Below, piece after piece: positions 26,094-36,212 of a DNA stretch of 64,000 bases; positions within the stretch are counted from its first letter, which is position 1; every line of letters begins with the position of its first letter. Location of the stretch: contig JAEYWD010000106.1 in NCBI GenBank assembly GCA_023429135.1, positions 40,652-104,651 on the forward strand. The letters run 5' to 3'. The DNA is from Bacteroidota bacterium (lineage in GTDB: Bacteria; Bacteroidota; Bacteroidia; Bacteroidales; JAAUTT01). The notes below the pieces were generated by a model that saw nothing but the letters and a program-made list of their open reading frames with translations, made no database searches and was not told where the DNA came from. The translations under genes and the position numbers were made by a program.

Positions 26094-27776
26094 CTATTCC
26101 GGCCGGTAAGGAATTGAAAAGAAAAATGTTGAACCAGCCATAAACTCGGACTTCACCCATATTTCACCTCTAAGCAGCATAACCAGTCCTTTACAGATAG
26201 GCAGCCCTAAACCATTTCCGCCAAAATTTCGGGTAATCGTATCATCTCCCTGTCTGAAATTATCAAATATAATATCCAGTTTCGACGCTTCTATACCAAT
26301 CCCGGTGTCCTTTACATAAAAAACAAGGTCACTCCGATCCTTCAGATAGCATCCAACCTCTACATGGCCTTTTTCGGTAAATTTCAATGCGTTATCCACC
26401 AGATGAGAAAGAATCTTATGCAATAATTTTTTATCGGTATTTACTTTTAGAACGGTATCATCAGATTCAATAAAATGAAGTGTAAGATTCGGAAAATTAG
26501 CAGTCATCACTAGCTTATACCTCTCGTTCAGCTCCCGAAACAAGTCTCTTATATAAAAGTTCTCAATCCTTGCCACCATTTCATTAGCTTCAATCATTGA
26601 AATATCAAGAATATCATCGATTATGTGAAGAAGGTCGTTACAGCTCTGCCTGATATAAGTAATGTATTTATCCCTTACCTTATCGTGTTCGTCCGAATTA
26701 ATAAGCTGCTCCGAAAACCCGATAATGCCGTTCATGGGAGTTCGGATCTCGTGACTCATATTGGTTAGGAAGGCAGTTTTAAGCTTATTGGCTCTTTTCG
26801 ATTTTTCAATTGCAATCTTCAGTTCTTTATTGTTCTTGAAAAAATTAAATATAAGCCGGCTTATTTGCCTGAATTCGCGGCTGTATGTTTTTAACTGCCG
26901 TAATTTTTTAGTATCCGGGGTTATCAGAATTTCTTCAATCAGGCGTAAGGGTTTGTTTACCCATAATGCTGAAAAATAAGCAAAGATTCCAAGTGTAAGT
27001 ATGGCAGAAATGATTATAAGAAATAGAATTTTATTGGATGTTTTCTCGTAGTCACCTAAAACATTCAGCTTTTTTTCCACCCTTATAAAACCAACGTTAT
27101 GGTTGTTCCAATCGACAACAGGACTGTAAGCGGTTATAATGCCATTGCTTAACTCCGATAATTCCAAGGGTTTATCCTTTTTAAAACCAAGTGTGGTTTG
27201 TGTTATATTTTCCAGTTGGTGGAAATAACTTGCGCTCCAAACTTTTGCGAGCAAAAAATAGCCATGTGGTGAAGTAATTCTTTCAGGATCGTTAGTAGGA
27301 TGAATAGTTGCCCCCACTACCTGAACCACCAGCGAATCCGCAATAATATGTGTTTTAACAAACCTGTTGGAATGAAGGTAATTGAGCATAAAGGTGGAAT
27401 CGGAAAAATTAACGTCCAAAGGCAAATTTTCATATTTTTCGGTATAGAAATTATTCCTGGCCGAATCAAGCACCCATACAGCATCTACCTTGAAATTTAC
27501 CATCATTGTATGAATATTTTCATTGGCCCACTTCTTGTCATGCGTACCAACAAAATCCACCATCTCATCCCAGAAAGTATAGTCGTTTGCCACCTGGTGC
27601 AAGGTCCCGGAATTCAGCACCATCAAATCACTTATATTCTTTTCGAGCTGAACCGCATAAGACTCACTTAACATTCTCTTTTGATCCTTCTGAAAATGGA
27701 AAATAAAAAGAATGGTAATTACAATGATAAAAAAGCTGAGAAATAGAATTAAAAAGAGTTTAAACTGTGTTCTCAT
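26094..27776 (-). CDS. CHASE4 membrane sensor histidine kinase
   Basis: 560 aa. Membrane segments at about 8-28 and 250-272 bracket a periplasmic CHASE4-type domain (NDYTFWDEMVDFVGTHDKKW is the family's Asp-Tyr-x-x-Trp-Asp block). The HisKA region follows (MSHEIRTPMNGIIGF, phospho-histidine at about 338) and then HATPase_c (N box HLVDNALKFTEKG, G1 DTGIGI, G2 GGNGLGLPICK). There is no receiver domain and no adjacent response regulator, so it is an orphan kinase whose partner must be elsewhere. The ligand is unknown. Confidence 0.92.
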   Translation of the reverse strand: MRTQFKLFLILFLSFFIIVITILFIFHFQKDQKRMLSESYAVQLEKNISDLMVLNSGTLHQVANDYTFWDEMVDFVGTHDKKWANENIHTMMVNFKVDAVWVLDSARNNFYTEKYENLPLDVNFSDSTFMLNYLHSNRFVKTHIIADSLVVQVVGATIHPTNDPERITSPHGYFLLAKVWSASYFHQLENITQTTLGFKKDKPLELSELSNGIITAYSPVVDWNNHNVGFIRVEKKLNVLGDYEKTSNKILFLIIISAILTLGIFAYFSALWVNKPLRLIEEILITPDTKKLRQLKTYSREFRQISRLIFNFFKNNKELKIAIEKSKRANKLKTAFLTNMSHEIRTPMNGIIGFSEQLINSDEHDKVRDKYITYIRQSCNDLLHIIDDILDISMIEANEMVARIENFYIRDLFRELNERYKLVMTANFPNLTLHFIESDDTVLKVNTDKKLLHKILSHLVDNALKFTEKGHVEVGCYLKDRSDLVFYVKDTGIGIEASKLDIIFDNFRQGDDTITRNFGGNGLGLPICKGLVMLLRGEIWVKSEFMAGSTFFFSIPYRPE

Positions 27777-27877
27777 GAATTAAAATTATGCGCCCCCAAC
27801 CACCTAAAATTTAGTTAGAAGTTACGGATATTTTAGGATTGAGTTACAAAAATCAGAAGAATAATAGTCGTAACCTA

Positions 27878-29794
27878 CTAGCGCGCAACTCTTTTGTTTA
27901 CCCTTCCTTTGAACCGACTAACCCCGTCGATCAACACCTCAACTACAATTCTTCCTGCAGGAAGATGTTCCATGTTGTAATTAAAGGTTGCATTTTTAAT
28001 AGCAGTATATTCATGCTTTTCAACTAAAACTCCGCCCACGGTAATCTGAACCGTTACATTTCCGGTTCGGTTGGATACTATATCCAGCTCGCTATTTTTT
28101 GTAACATAGCGGGGATAAAGAGAAAAAGCGTATTTGGGCGATACCGTATCTGTAACAAAGTCCGAGGTGGCATTAAAGCTCAGCATCTCGCCGTTACCGC
28201 AATCGCTCTCAAAAGCATGGAGTAAATTACCTTTCAGGTCAAAAATACGCAGATAACCGCTCCCATTCTGAGGTTCGGCCCAAAATTCCAGTCCATCACC
28301 AGCGGTATCTGTTAGGTGAAGTTCGTACTTCCCGGTAGTAAGCCGAAGTGTGTCCATGTAAATTTTATTGCTGTCGAGTTGGGCGGATGTTTTTACATAA
28401 ACCGTATCGTTATTCGATTTAACAAGGTAAACATTATTGTCCTTAGGCTTGCTATTGGTTTTAAACTGAAGTACAAAACTTGTGGGATATCTTACCGGGG
28501 CTTTAAAAATGGAAACCATTGAGTTATCCCCCATCCATGCATCATTTTTACCATTAGGTTTACTTAATGAAACTGAAAATGAATTCTCACCATCTTTCGA
28601 TTTCACATCACCCGGGAGTATAATTTCAGCTAACTGGTTAAATTTCAGGTTACCTTTCCACAAAAAATTCTCCCTGGTAAAGCCATTGGTTCCGTAGGTT
28701 ATTGCAACCGATTTAAGCGGCTCCGATCCAAGATTACGGATAACGATCCGCGGGTTAAAACTGGCAGGGTTCAGCCTGAGAAACTGTTGTTCATCAGTTG
28801 GAACCATTATTTTTTCAATGGCGACGTCTACCTTTTGCAATGGTTTTGAATATTGAAATAAATAAGCCGAAATCTGTTCAACTGCCTGGATATTTTCAGT
28901 TGCTGTATATGGCTCCAGCTCCAGAGAAGCTGTGTGTTTGCCAGGGGTTGTTTCAACATCAATTATATCTGGACGCTGAAGGTCTCCCGGACACCAATAA
29001 GCCCGATCGTACACCCATGTACCTCCCTGTGGATATAACGGATTACAACCACAGTCCTTCCACATATTTCGCTGATCGACAACTTTCTGGTCAATCTTTA
29101 AAATACGCCACCGCGAACAGAATTCACTGCAGTTTTTAGGACGATCCATTCCATGCCCTGTATGCTGAATACGGATGCGGTTGATTGCAGCATTGTGGAG
29201 ACTTTCGTAATTCACAGGCAGAATATTGTCTTCTATCTTTTCCTTAGGATCGCCATATTTGTAACCGGCGTTCCATAAAGGTGTCATACCAATAAAATTC
29301 ATTACCGGCTGACCAGTAATTATTTCAAAATCGATTGTCAGCGCCCATCCTAATGTTGGAGCCTCATAACCGGTATGAATATATTCAATTTCAACGCTGT
29401 CGCGCAGAAAAGGTGCGAAGTCGGTGACATCCACATCCCATTTCCAGCTCCAGCCCTTTCCATAAATGCTTCCGTAAGGAGTAAGCATGCGTCCCAGCTC
29501 ATAGTTCAACATAGCACCTCTTACTCCACCTTTACGAAGCAGATTGATGCGGTCCAGGTAATCCCAATGCGCTGTAGGCAAGCTATCGGGACTGCCAAGT
29601 GTAAGGTGCATAATTACTTTACGCACCGACTCCTTTTCTGTAGGGAAGACACCCCACTTTACAAACGATTTGGAACCCGTTGCCGGATTACAAACAATTG
29701 TTGTCCGGTTATGCGTAACTATATGTTTGTTTGAAGTCTGGGCAAAACTAACCTGAACTGCCAACAACAGAAAAAGAAAATGAGCTCTGAACAT
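27878..29794 (-). CDS. PNGase F-like secreted amidase with T9SS-like C-terminal tail
   Basis: 638 aa from the ATG at 29794 (MFRAHFLFLLLAVQVSFAQ signal); a TTG eight codons earlier is less likely. The two beta-sandwich halves of peptide-N-glycosidase F are suggested by GWSWKWDVDVTDFAPFL, GHGMDRPKNCSEFCSRW, and MWKDCGCNPLYPQ with GTWVYDRAYWCPGD, blocks I associate with this family. PNGase F releases N-glycans from asparagine. The region from about 480 on holds beta domains, and the last 85 residues (FSLYPRYVTKNSELDI ... HLPAGRIVVEVLIDG, ending in basic residues) look like a type IX secretion sorting domain. Members of this fold include non-glycanase proteins, so activity is probable, not proven. 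Confidence 0.8.
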   Translation of the reverse strand: MFRAHFLFLLLAVQVSFAQTSNKHIVTHNRTTIVCNPATGSKSFVKWGVFPTEKESVRKVIMHLTLGSPDSLPTAHWDYLDRINLLRKGGVRGAMLNYELGRMLTPYGSIYGKGWSWKWDVDVTDFAPFLRDSVEIEYIHTGYEAPTLGWALTIDFEIITGQPVMNFIGMTPLWNAGYKYGDPKEKIEDNILPVNYESLHNAAINRIRIQHTGHGMDRPKNCSEFCSRWRILKIDQKVVDQRNMWKDCGCNPLYPQGGTWVYDRAYWCPGDLQRPDIIDVETTPGKHTASLELEPYTATENIQAVEQISAYLFQYSKPLQKVDVAIEKIMVPTDEQQFLRLNPASFNPRIVIRNLGSEPLKSVAITYGTNGFTRENFLWKGNLKFNQLAEIILPGDVKSKDGENSFSVSLSKPNGKNDAWMGDNSMVSIFKAPVRYPTSFVLQFKTNSKPKDNNVYLVKSNNDTVYVKTSAQLDSNKIYMDTLRLTTGKYELHLTDTAGDGLEFWAEPQNGSGYLRIFDLKGNLLHAFESDCGNGEMLSFNATSDFVTDTVSPKYAFSLYPRYVTKNSELDIVSNRTGNVTVQITVGGVLVEKHEYTAIKNATFNYNMEHLPAGRIVVEVLIDGVSRFKGRVNKRVAR

Positions 29795-29931
29795 AGCATT
29801 AAATTTAAGATGCGCCAAGTAAATGAAAATTTATATGGAGAAAAAAGACTTTCGACAGGATTTGGAATAGACGTTTGTTGTTTAAAAATCTAATCATAAT
29901 GGAATCTACATTTTACAATAAGAACTGTAAA

Positions 29932-32541
29932 TTATCTCGACAGCCAATAGCTAAACTTAATCATAAAAATATTCTTGGGAAATAAGTCGGCCATTTTATG
30001 AAAGCCTTTGCCAAAATCGAAAGGACCGGTTTGTTCAAAGGCGGTTCTATCCTGCGCCCAGACAAGATAAAGAGCCGAGCCTGCCCTGAATTCCCATCGT
30101 AAAACCAGATTACTCCTGAACTGGTGAAAATTAAAATCGGGATTTGTAATTGAATGAGTGATACCAGCTTCCGTATCAACAAAATTAAAATTATCGTCAT
30201 TCACTTCGGGCCCGAGAATTCTGAATCGTTTATTATAATCAGCATCTAAAGGGTCAATAACTTTTTTAAAGTTAGTATACTTCCCTATGGATACAAACGG
30301 ACTTCCATAGTACTGAAGTGTAAATTCGGGATTAATAGCAAGATCGATTCTGAAGGTTAAACCCAGATTTCTGTTATCAATCCTGCCTAACAAATAATTC
30401 TGATTGCCTGATTTACTGTATCGGTCGAGGTATTGCAAATCGTCTACGTTCTTTTGAAAGGATGATTGAAGAGAAAACAAAAGATTTGAAACAGGTCTGT
30501 AATTAGCCTGTGCATTAACCGTATAACTGTAAGAGTCGCCTTCGGACCACTTACTATAGTTGCCACGAACGTTAAAATACAAATCCTTTGACGAGCTTGT
30601 TCTCAAAACATATGCAAGCTCCAGCAAATCGGGCATTTTCATCGCTGGACCACCTCTCAGAATTCTTTCGTCCATTGTGCGGAACTTATATTGACCATCA
30701 ATTTGGGCAAACCAACTGTTGAGGAACTCACCTCCGGCTGAAATATTTACGGCCGAAAACAGACCGTTTCCCATAGCATTCCAGGCATTTTGCTGAAGCA
30801 GGGTAATGTTGTAATATTTAAATATCCAGGCTTTTTCCTTTTCAACCCATGAAATGTTTGTGTTATTTTTGATGATGTTCGAAATAGTCATATAGCCCAA
30901 ATCGTTCAACTCCAGACCCGGTGAGCGTAAATTTATTTCTTCGCTGTAACGCCAGTGCCCTTTGCTCCACTTTCCGATTTTAAACGAGGCTCCTATCCCG
31001 CTTAAAGAAGTTCTGGTAGTATCAAAAAAGATATTTTCCGCATTGGGACGTTGATAATAGCGGGCCGATGATGCCTGTAAACGGGTTATTGCTTCCTTTT
31101 CGCCATTAATACTGCTCCCAACAGTTTTAAGCTCGAAAAAATATTTACGATCGTTCCAGTACCTGGTAAAATCCAAACCATATGTTAAGGCATTTCTGGA
31201 AAGAAAATTCAGATAATCTTTATTGATAACCCGGTGAGAGTGTGTTAGAATTCCGCCGATAATGGTATTTCCCTTATCATAATCTTTCTGGAAACGTCCG
31301 ATAAAATAATTTGAAAGCGGCTCGGCAACCTGGCGAAAATCGGAATTGTTATTATGAATTTCGGCCGTTTCTTCGGCTGTAACGGATTCAATAATCCCTA
31401 TTGAAAGACCCTTTGAGGTTTTGCCCGACAACTTAAAAGCTCCTCCTATAGTAGTGTTTTCAGGCATTCTTACAGTGTCGTAACCAGGATTATAAGATGG
31501 AGCATGACCTAAACGGCGTGTATAAAACAACAGATCGTTATCAAAAGTGAAATCGAAAATATTCTTTCCTTCAAGAAAAAACGGCCTTTTCTCTTCAAAA
31601 AAAGTTTCGAAAGCAGTAAGATTCATTACCGACGGATCAGCTTCCACCTGACCAAAATCGGGATTAATAGTGGCATCGAGCGTAAGGTTGTTTGTAATTC
31701 CAATTTTTGCATCGAGGCCAATCTGAGGTTTAAAGGCACCACCTGTCGCGAAAGGATTCCCGGTTTGCTTTTTTGAAGTGGTATATTTACCCGAAACATA
31801 TGGAGATAGCTCCACCCGCCTAGCTTTCTTGAGTCCTTTTAATCCATGCAGTTCTCCAAATGTGTAAACCAATCCTGTGCCGTCGTTCGCTACCAGGTTC
31901 CAGTGATTTTCTTCATGAAGCCTATGAATATAGCGCCATGAGTTAAAACCCCAAACCTGCTCATCGGCATCGCTATACCTTAGCTGACTCAGCGGAATCT
32001 GAAACTCCGCAGTCCAGGCAGAATCCTCATAGGCAACTTTTCCATACCAAACGGCATTCCAGTTCACATCCCACCCGTCGTTCCCCACAAGTACATCGAG
32101 CTTTTGCCCACCTGCAGTGAGATCAAATTCAAAAGCCGTGCGATGATCGAAATAACTGTCAAACTGAACCCCCAGAATATCGCCCTCAAAATCGTCGCGA
32201 CGCCCGATTCTTTTGCTCACTTTGGCCATATCGTCGTAAGCACGGATGCCGACATAAACATTCTTGTCGTCGTACAAAACCTTTATTTCGGTACGTACGG
32301 AGGGATTTGCTTTGTAAACAGGTATATATTGGGTATAATCACTCTGAAATTCGCCCAATTTCCAGCAATCATCATTCAAAGACCCATCGATAACAGGCTG
32401 GATGTTAATCCGTATTGTATTATACTTCCTTTTTTTTATAATAGTGTCTCCGCCCGAAGTTGCAGGATGGTTCATTCCTGCAACTATACCTTCCGGCAGG
32501 AACAATACATAGAGAAAAAAAAAGACAAATAACTTCCTCAT
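29932..32541 (-). CDS. DUF5916 outer-membrane protein with CBM9-like N-terminus
   Basis: 869 aa with a signal peptide. Residues about 45-230 form a CBM9-like domain (IDGSLNDDCWKLGEFQSDYTQ, VGIRAYDDM, GRRDDFEGDILGVQFDSYF). The rest matches DUF5916: LDATINPDFGQVEADPSVMN, LTAFETFFEEKRPFFLEG, then many amphipathic strands ending in an aromatic residue pattern (IFMIKFSYWLSR), as in an outer-membrane barrel. The family is abundant in Bacteroidota; function is unknown, with a role in glycan or nutrient handling often assumed. It starts 28 bases after the acyltransferase gene, so they may be co-transcribed. Confidence 0.88.
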   Translation of the reverse strand: MRKLFVFFFLYVLFLPEGIVAGMNHPATSGGDTIIKKRKYNTIRINIQPVIDGSLNDDCWKLGEFQSDYTQYIPVYKANPSVRTEIKVLYDDKNVYVGIRAYDDMAKVSKRIGRRDDFEGDILGVQFDSYFDHRTAFEFDLTAGGQKLDVLVGNDGWDVNWNAVWYGKVAYEDSAWTAEFQIPLSQLRYSDADEQVWGFNSWRYIHRLHEENHWNLVANDGTGLVYTFGELHGLKGLKKARRVELSPYVSGKYTTSKKQTGNPFATGGAFKPQIGLDAKIGITNNLTLDATINPDFGQVEADPSVMNLTAFETFFEEKRPFFLEGKNIFDFTFDNDLLFYTRRLGHAPSYNPGYDTVRMPENTTIGGAFKLSGKTSKGLSIGIIESVTAEETAEIHNNNSDFRQVAEPLSNYFIGRFQKDYDKGNTIIGGILTHSHRVINKDYLNFLSRNALTYGLDFTRYWNDRKYFFELKTVGSSINGEKEAITRLQASSARYYQRPNAENIFFDTTRTSLSGIGASFKIGKWSKGHWRYSEEINLRSPGLELNDLGYMTISNIIKNNTNISWVEKEKAWIFKYYNITLLQQNAWNAMGNGLFSAVNISAGGEFLNSWFAQIDGQYKFRTMDERILRGGPAMKMPDLLELAYVLRTSSSKDLYFNVRGNYSKWSEGDSYSYTVNAQANYRPVSNLLFSLQSSFQKNVDDLQYLDRYSKSGNQNYLLGRIDNRNLGLTFRIDLAINPEFTLQYYGSPFVSIGKYTNFKKVIDPLDADYNKRFRILGPEVNDDNFNFVDTEAGITHSITNPDFNFHQFRSNLVLRWEFRAGSALYLVWAQDRTAFEQTGPFDFGKGFHKMADLFPKNIFMIKFSYWLSR

Positions 32542-32569
32542 TTAATTGACCTCCCGCTTGTCATCAGTA

Positions 32570-33712
32570 CTATTGAACTTTTTTCGACATAACCTTTCGG
32601 GTAAGCCATTTGCGCACCGGAATATCGTATAGATGCAGTGATGCATATGCAAGGGCAATACTCGAAAGCAGAACAATAATAGCCTGTGGATAAGCTTCGC
32701 TGAAGGACAAATTGTGCTCGGTAACCCAACCGGTATAAACGTAAATGATAGGATAATGAGTTATATAAATGGGATAGGAAATATCGCCCAGGAATTTGCA
32801 GATTTTAGAGGCAAATTTACCTCTCACCTCTCCGCTTGCTCCCATATAAACTATAAGTGGAAAAGCAAAAATGATAACAAGTGAATCGTAAAGACCATTC
32901 ATCCAAAGGTTTTCAGCACCTCCCACCCGGGGAAATGCTAAAATGGCAATAATTAATAAGCTGCACCACAAGAACGCATTTTTAATGTAAGTTAATTTCA
33001 CCATACGCGAAAGCAGCAAGCCTGCAAAGAAAGGATAAAGCAACCGGGTGAAACCAATACGCATCTGAGTGCCATCGAGCGCCCATCCGCCAATCACATC
33101 ACCTGTAGGACTTGAAACAGCAAGATGAATAAGTGCAGCACCAAATATAAACACAAAAATAGCCAGCAGGGTATTTGAAAATTTTCTTACAAACAATGCA
33201 TAAAGTATGTTACCAATATACTCGAAGAAAAGGGTCCAGGCTGGTCCATCGAGCGGATGCATTTCTATCCAGCCACGAATATCCCAGGCTTTAGGCAAGG
33301 GCAACAAGGTAAAACCCAATAACATAACCAATAACATCTTCCATACCGGAACTTCGCTAATTCCTTCAAAATATCCTCCATCCTGAAAATAAAAAAGAAT
33401 AGCTCCAACTAACGTTCCCATAATAATCATGGGGTGTAAACGGATTAAACGCCGTTTAAAAAATCCGCCTAAACTCATTTTACCCCACCGGTCATCGTAG
33501 GCATAGCCAATTACAAATCCCGATAGCACAAAAAAGAAGTCAACTGCAAGATAACCATGGTTAATCCACTGGATAAGATGATTACCCCCAGTATGTGTTT
33601 CGAAAATATGAAACATAACTACCATTACCGCAGCAACACCGCGTAATCCGTCGAGAATATCATAATGGCTTTTGGAATCGGGAAAAACAGAAGACTGTGC
33701 ACCGGAATTCAT
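32570..33712 (-). CDS. Acyltransferase-3 family membrane protein (OafA/YrhL-like)
   Basis: 380 aa with about ten membrane segments. The N-terminal DILDGLRGVAAVMVVMFHIF carries the conserved Arg and catalytic His; RRLIRLHPMIIMG is the second hallmark. The family moves O-acetyl or other acyl groups onto surface polysaccharides or lipids across the inner membrane. There is no SGNH domain. Upstream of the DUF5916 gene on the same strand. The acceptor cannot be predicted. Confidence 0.92.
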   Translation of the reverse strand: MNSGAQSSVFPDSKSHYDILDGLRGVAAVMVVMFHIFETHTGGNHLIQWINHGYLAVDFFFVLSGFVIGYAYDDRWGKMSLGGFFKRRLIRLHPMIIMGTLVGAILFYFQDGGYFEGISEVPVWKMLLVMLLGFTLLPLPKAWDIRGWIEMHPLDGPAWTLFFEYIGNILYALFVRKFSNTLLAIFVFIFGAALIHLAVSSPTGDVIGGWALDGTQMRIGFTRLLYPFFAGLLLSRMVKLTYIKNAFLWCSLLIIAILAFPRVGGAENLWMNGLYDSLVIIFAFPLIVYMGASGEVRGKFASKICKFLGDISYPIYITHYPIIYVYTGWVTEHNLSFSEAYPQAIIVLLSSIALAYASLHLYDIPVRKWLTRKVMSKKVQ

Positions 33713-33967
33713 TGCAATTCTTTTTGAAGATTAATATCAGTTTAGTTGTTTAATCTGCGTAATTATGAATTTTTTTAATGAAATCCTATACTTACATTAA
33801 AAAATAGCAATGATGCGGCATAGCAAATTGTAGTCAAAACACATTCAAATACAGGAGCTGCTAACTAAGAAAACCTTTAAAATAAGCGAATTCAAAAAAA
33901 ACATTTTTTTATTGAAGGAATTTCGGAATGCATGTGTCAAACAGATGTAACATTAAAACAAAAAAAC

Positions 33968-34507
33968 ATGAAAACATCACATTTTTCTGCAATCATAGCA
34001 ATGGTACTGATGCTTGCAATTTCGGGCAACGTTTTATCGCAACAATCATATCAACAGGGCCCCAGAGGTCCAAAAGCCGGTCCCAACTTCGACACACGCA
34101 TCCCTAACCTGACAGAAGAGCAACAAGCAAAGATTAAAGACATCCGGGTAGCTCATCTAAAAGAAGTTCAGACTCTTCAGAATCAAATGGGTGAATTAAA
34201 AGCCAAGCAGAAAACGCTCTCAACTGTGGAAAAACCAGACCAGAGAGCTATTGACGCCAATATTGACGAGATCACAAAAGTTCAGAACCAGATGATGAAA
34301 AAAGCATCATCTATGCATCAAAAAGTTCGTGCATTACTAACCGATGAACAGAAAATATGGTTCGATAACCATGCCGGACGAAAAGGGATGCGCGACGGTA
34401 TGTGCATGAGAAAGGGCGACTGTCCTTGTGCTGGAATAGGTCAAGGCAGAGGTCAGGGAATGGGGCTGCAACATAGGAACAGAAATCAGGGTGGAGGAAA
34501 TTTATAG
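33968..34507 (+). CDS. Spy/CpxP-like periplasmic protein
   Basis: 179 aa from the ATG at 33968, which begins a signal peptide (FSAIIAMVLMLAISGNVLSQ) after an A-rich leader. Two LTxxQ motifs (LTEEQQAKIKDIR near 50 and LTDEQKIWFD near 140) flank long charged helices, as in Spy/CpxP chaperones and metal-responsive relatives. The C-terminus is Gly/Arg/Met-rich with several cysteines (MCMRKGDCPCAG), which may bind metal. Its gene is isolated, followed by a dispersed repeat and a shared terminator. Confidence 0.85.
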   Translation: MKTSHFSAIIAMVLMLAISGNVLSQQSYQQGPRGPKAGPNFDTRIPNLTEEQQAKIKDIRVAHLKEVQTLQNQMGELKAKQKTLSTVEKPDQRAIDANIDEITKVQNQMMKKASSMHQKVRALLTDEQKIWFDNHAGRKGMRDGMCMRKGDCPCAGIGQGRGQGMGLQHRNRNQGGGNL

Positions 34508-34560
34508 TGGTATGTCTAAGTAACCTGAGTTTGATGTAAGAAATTACGCAAATTCACAAA

Positions 34561-34710
34561 AATAAGGTAATAAGGTTAAATATCATCTGGCCTCCATTGT
34601 ACTAAGGTTGCAAAGACCCATAAAATAAGGTTTTCCAAAACGAAACCTTATTTTCAATCCGCTTAACCTTAATACAAAAATTATAACAAACTAAATTTAA
34701 CCTTATAATA
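34561..34710. repeat. AATAAGGTT palindromic repeat, copy 1
   Basis: The arms AATAAGGT, TAATAAGGTT and ACTAAGGTT on the left are matched in mirror order by CTTAACCTTA and TTTAACCTTATAA on the right, around a central hairpin AAAATAAGGTTT / AAACCTTATTTT (34622-34654). A second copy with the same layout lies at 61062-61210. Together with the hairpin at 34770 it fills the 312-bp gap before the next gene; nothing in it is coding. Confidence 0.85.
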
Positions 34711-34769
34711 TGGTAGTATGTCGTAAAAAATTAAAAATTTACTTTATTGATTCACAAATCAGTTATAGA

Positions 34770-34796
34770 AATCCCTGGGTGATTTGCCCGGGGATT
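34770..34796. terminator. Terminator between converging genes
   Basis: AATCCCTGGG (34770-34779) pairs with CCCGGGGATT (34787-34796) with one mismatch and loop TGATTTG. T-rich on the right and A-rich further left, so it can serve both converging genes. Confidence 0.75.
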
Positions 34797-34819
34797 TATT
34801 ATTTTAAAAAGTAATAAGG

Positions 34820-36091
34820 CTAAAAAGTCCATTTCAGAACCGCAGGTCCTGTTTTACTTCTCAGCTCGAAAGAATCTAATGCTCCCGAACCGTTAAATTC
34901 GATCATTATCCCCATTAATTTACCCATGGGTTTCTTGTAGGTTGTTTTAAAAGATGTTGTGTTGGTTGTAATGTTTAATGAATGCCGGTACCCTGTTAAA
35001 GTAATATTTTGCCAATCGTTCAGGTTTATTCCCAATGCAGAAAGATCATTATTCTGGCCTGCAATATAAGTATCGGAAACAGATAAATTAAGATTACCAA
35101 CGCACCCGGGTGAGCAAAACGGTATAATCATCATTTTTTGCTCCCCGAAAATAAAGAAGCGAACATCCTGGCAAGTGAGCCCTCCATGTTCAATACTGTT
35201 TCGAATTCTTGCTGTGAGTTCGAAATCATCAACCGAGATAGAATCGAAAGCTGCAATGTTATAAAATCTCACACAATAGTCTCCTTTTGTAATCCCTTCT
35301 TTTTTCTTTTCAATTAAAGAAGACGGGAAATAAAATAAACCATCGTTAATACTGTCGTTCAAATACACAGGAATTGAAAGTGTAGTACCTGCATAAGCCA
35401 TGGCTTCCCATCCGTTCGTTTTTATAAGAACCTTTTCTTCGGCAATCTTATTATTGTCAGCGAAAAGTTTGGCAGTATGATAACCAGGGTAATAATATAT
35501 ACTGGTATAGTTTTTACTACTGACAGGTATGGGCACTCTGGTTTTATCGTTCCATGTTTGCTGAAAATAAAACCTGCTGGCATTTATGCTGTCTAAATTG
35601 AATGAAAAAACAACCGTATTGGGTACTCCGCTTGATAAAATTTTATGAGTGAAAGGTACAATATTAGTATTTTCAGTCTGGTTATCCCCCCAACCGAAAC
35701 TTAAGGAAAGAATAAATATAACACCTGCTATGGCTATTAACGGAGCAACAATTGTTTTTATAACTTTTTTTTGGCTCCAGTTCCGACTGGTTTTAACAAT
35801 AGTTTCTTTTCTCTCTTCACTCCCTACCGATGCCCTGAAATGATTCCAACTCTCATATCCGATAAATATTGCCAATGCATTTAGAGTTGCAGGCTGTGGA
35901 GTACTTGAAAAGGTTCCCGACCAAATTCTTTTAAGAGTTGAGAGGCTAAGTCTGGTTCCGGTTTTTTCAAAAACAAGATCACACAACTGCTCAAAATCGC
36001 GCTGCTTCCATTCCCGGGAAGTACCCCACTGAAGCTTTTGCTCAATTAACTCAAGACAACGTACAATATAAACAGAATGTGGATTACTCAT
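34820..36091 (-). CDS. HTH-transmembrane-extracytoplasmic protein of unknown function
   Basis: 423 aa. Residues 1-95 are a cytoplasmic helical domain (FEKTGTRLSLSTLKRIWSG, then ALAIFIGYESWNHF) that resembles a helix-turn-helix and recurs at the N-terminus of many Bacteroidota membrane proteins. A single membrane segment (about 112-132, VAPLIAIAGVIFILSLSFGW) links it to a roughly 285-residue extracytoplasmic part made of beta strands (VVFSFNLDSINASRFYFQQTW; YYYPGYHTAKLFADN, PKD-like) with some cysteines. It looks like a one-component sensor: DNA-binding inside, sensing outside. It diverges from the secreted GATase-like gene and shares its 121-bp upstream region, so that gene is a candidate target. 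No known family name. Confidence 0.78.
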   Translation of the reverse strand: MSNPHSVYIVRCLELIEQKLQWGTSREWKQRDFEQLCDLVFEKTGTRLSLSTLKRIWSGTFSSTPQPATLNALAIFIGYESWNHFRASVGSEERKETIVKTSRNWSQKKVIKTIVAPLIAIAGVIFILSLSFGWGDNQTENTNIVPFTHKILSSGVPNTVVFSFNLDSINASRFYFQQTWNDKTRVPIPVSSKNYTSIYYYPGYHTAKLFADNNKIAEEKVLIKTNGWEAMAYAGTTLSIPVYLNDSINDGLFYFPSSLIEKKKEGITKGDYCVRFYNIAAFDSISVDDFELTARIRNSIEHGGLTCQDVRFFIFGEQKMMIIPFCSPGCVGNLNLSVSDTYIAGQNNDLSALGINLNDWQNITLTGYRHSLNITTNTTSFKTTYKKPMGKLMGIMIEFNGSGALDSFELRSKTGPAVLKWTF

Positions 36092-36212
36092 TATATTATA
36101 TCACAACTATTTACAATTTGAATGCTTTTTGAACGCCTTTTGCGTTCTGTTTGAAACTATTCACAAAGTAAACCTAAAATACCTTTACCGAACAATTCTA
36201 AAACTTAAAAAA

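Noticed and set aside
33713..33967. Upstream region of the Spy-like gene, looked at for a small gene or RNA
   Set aside because: A/T-rich with no frame, hairpin or promoter match strong enough to report.
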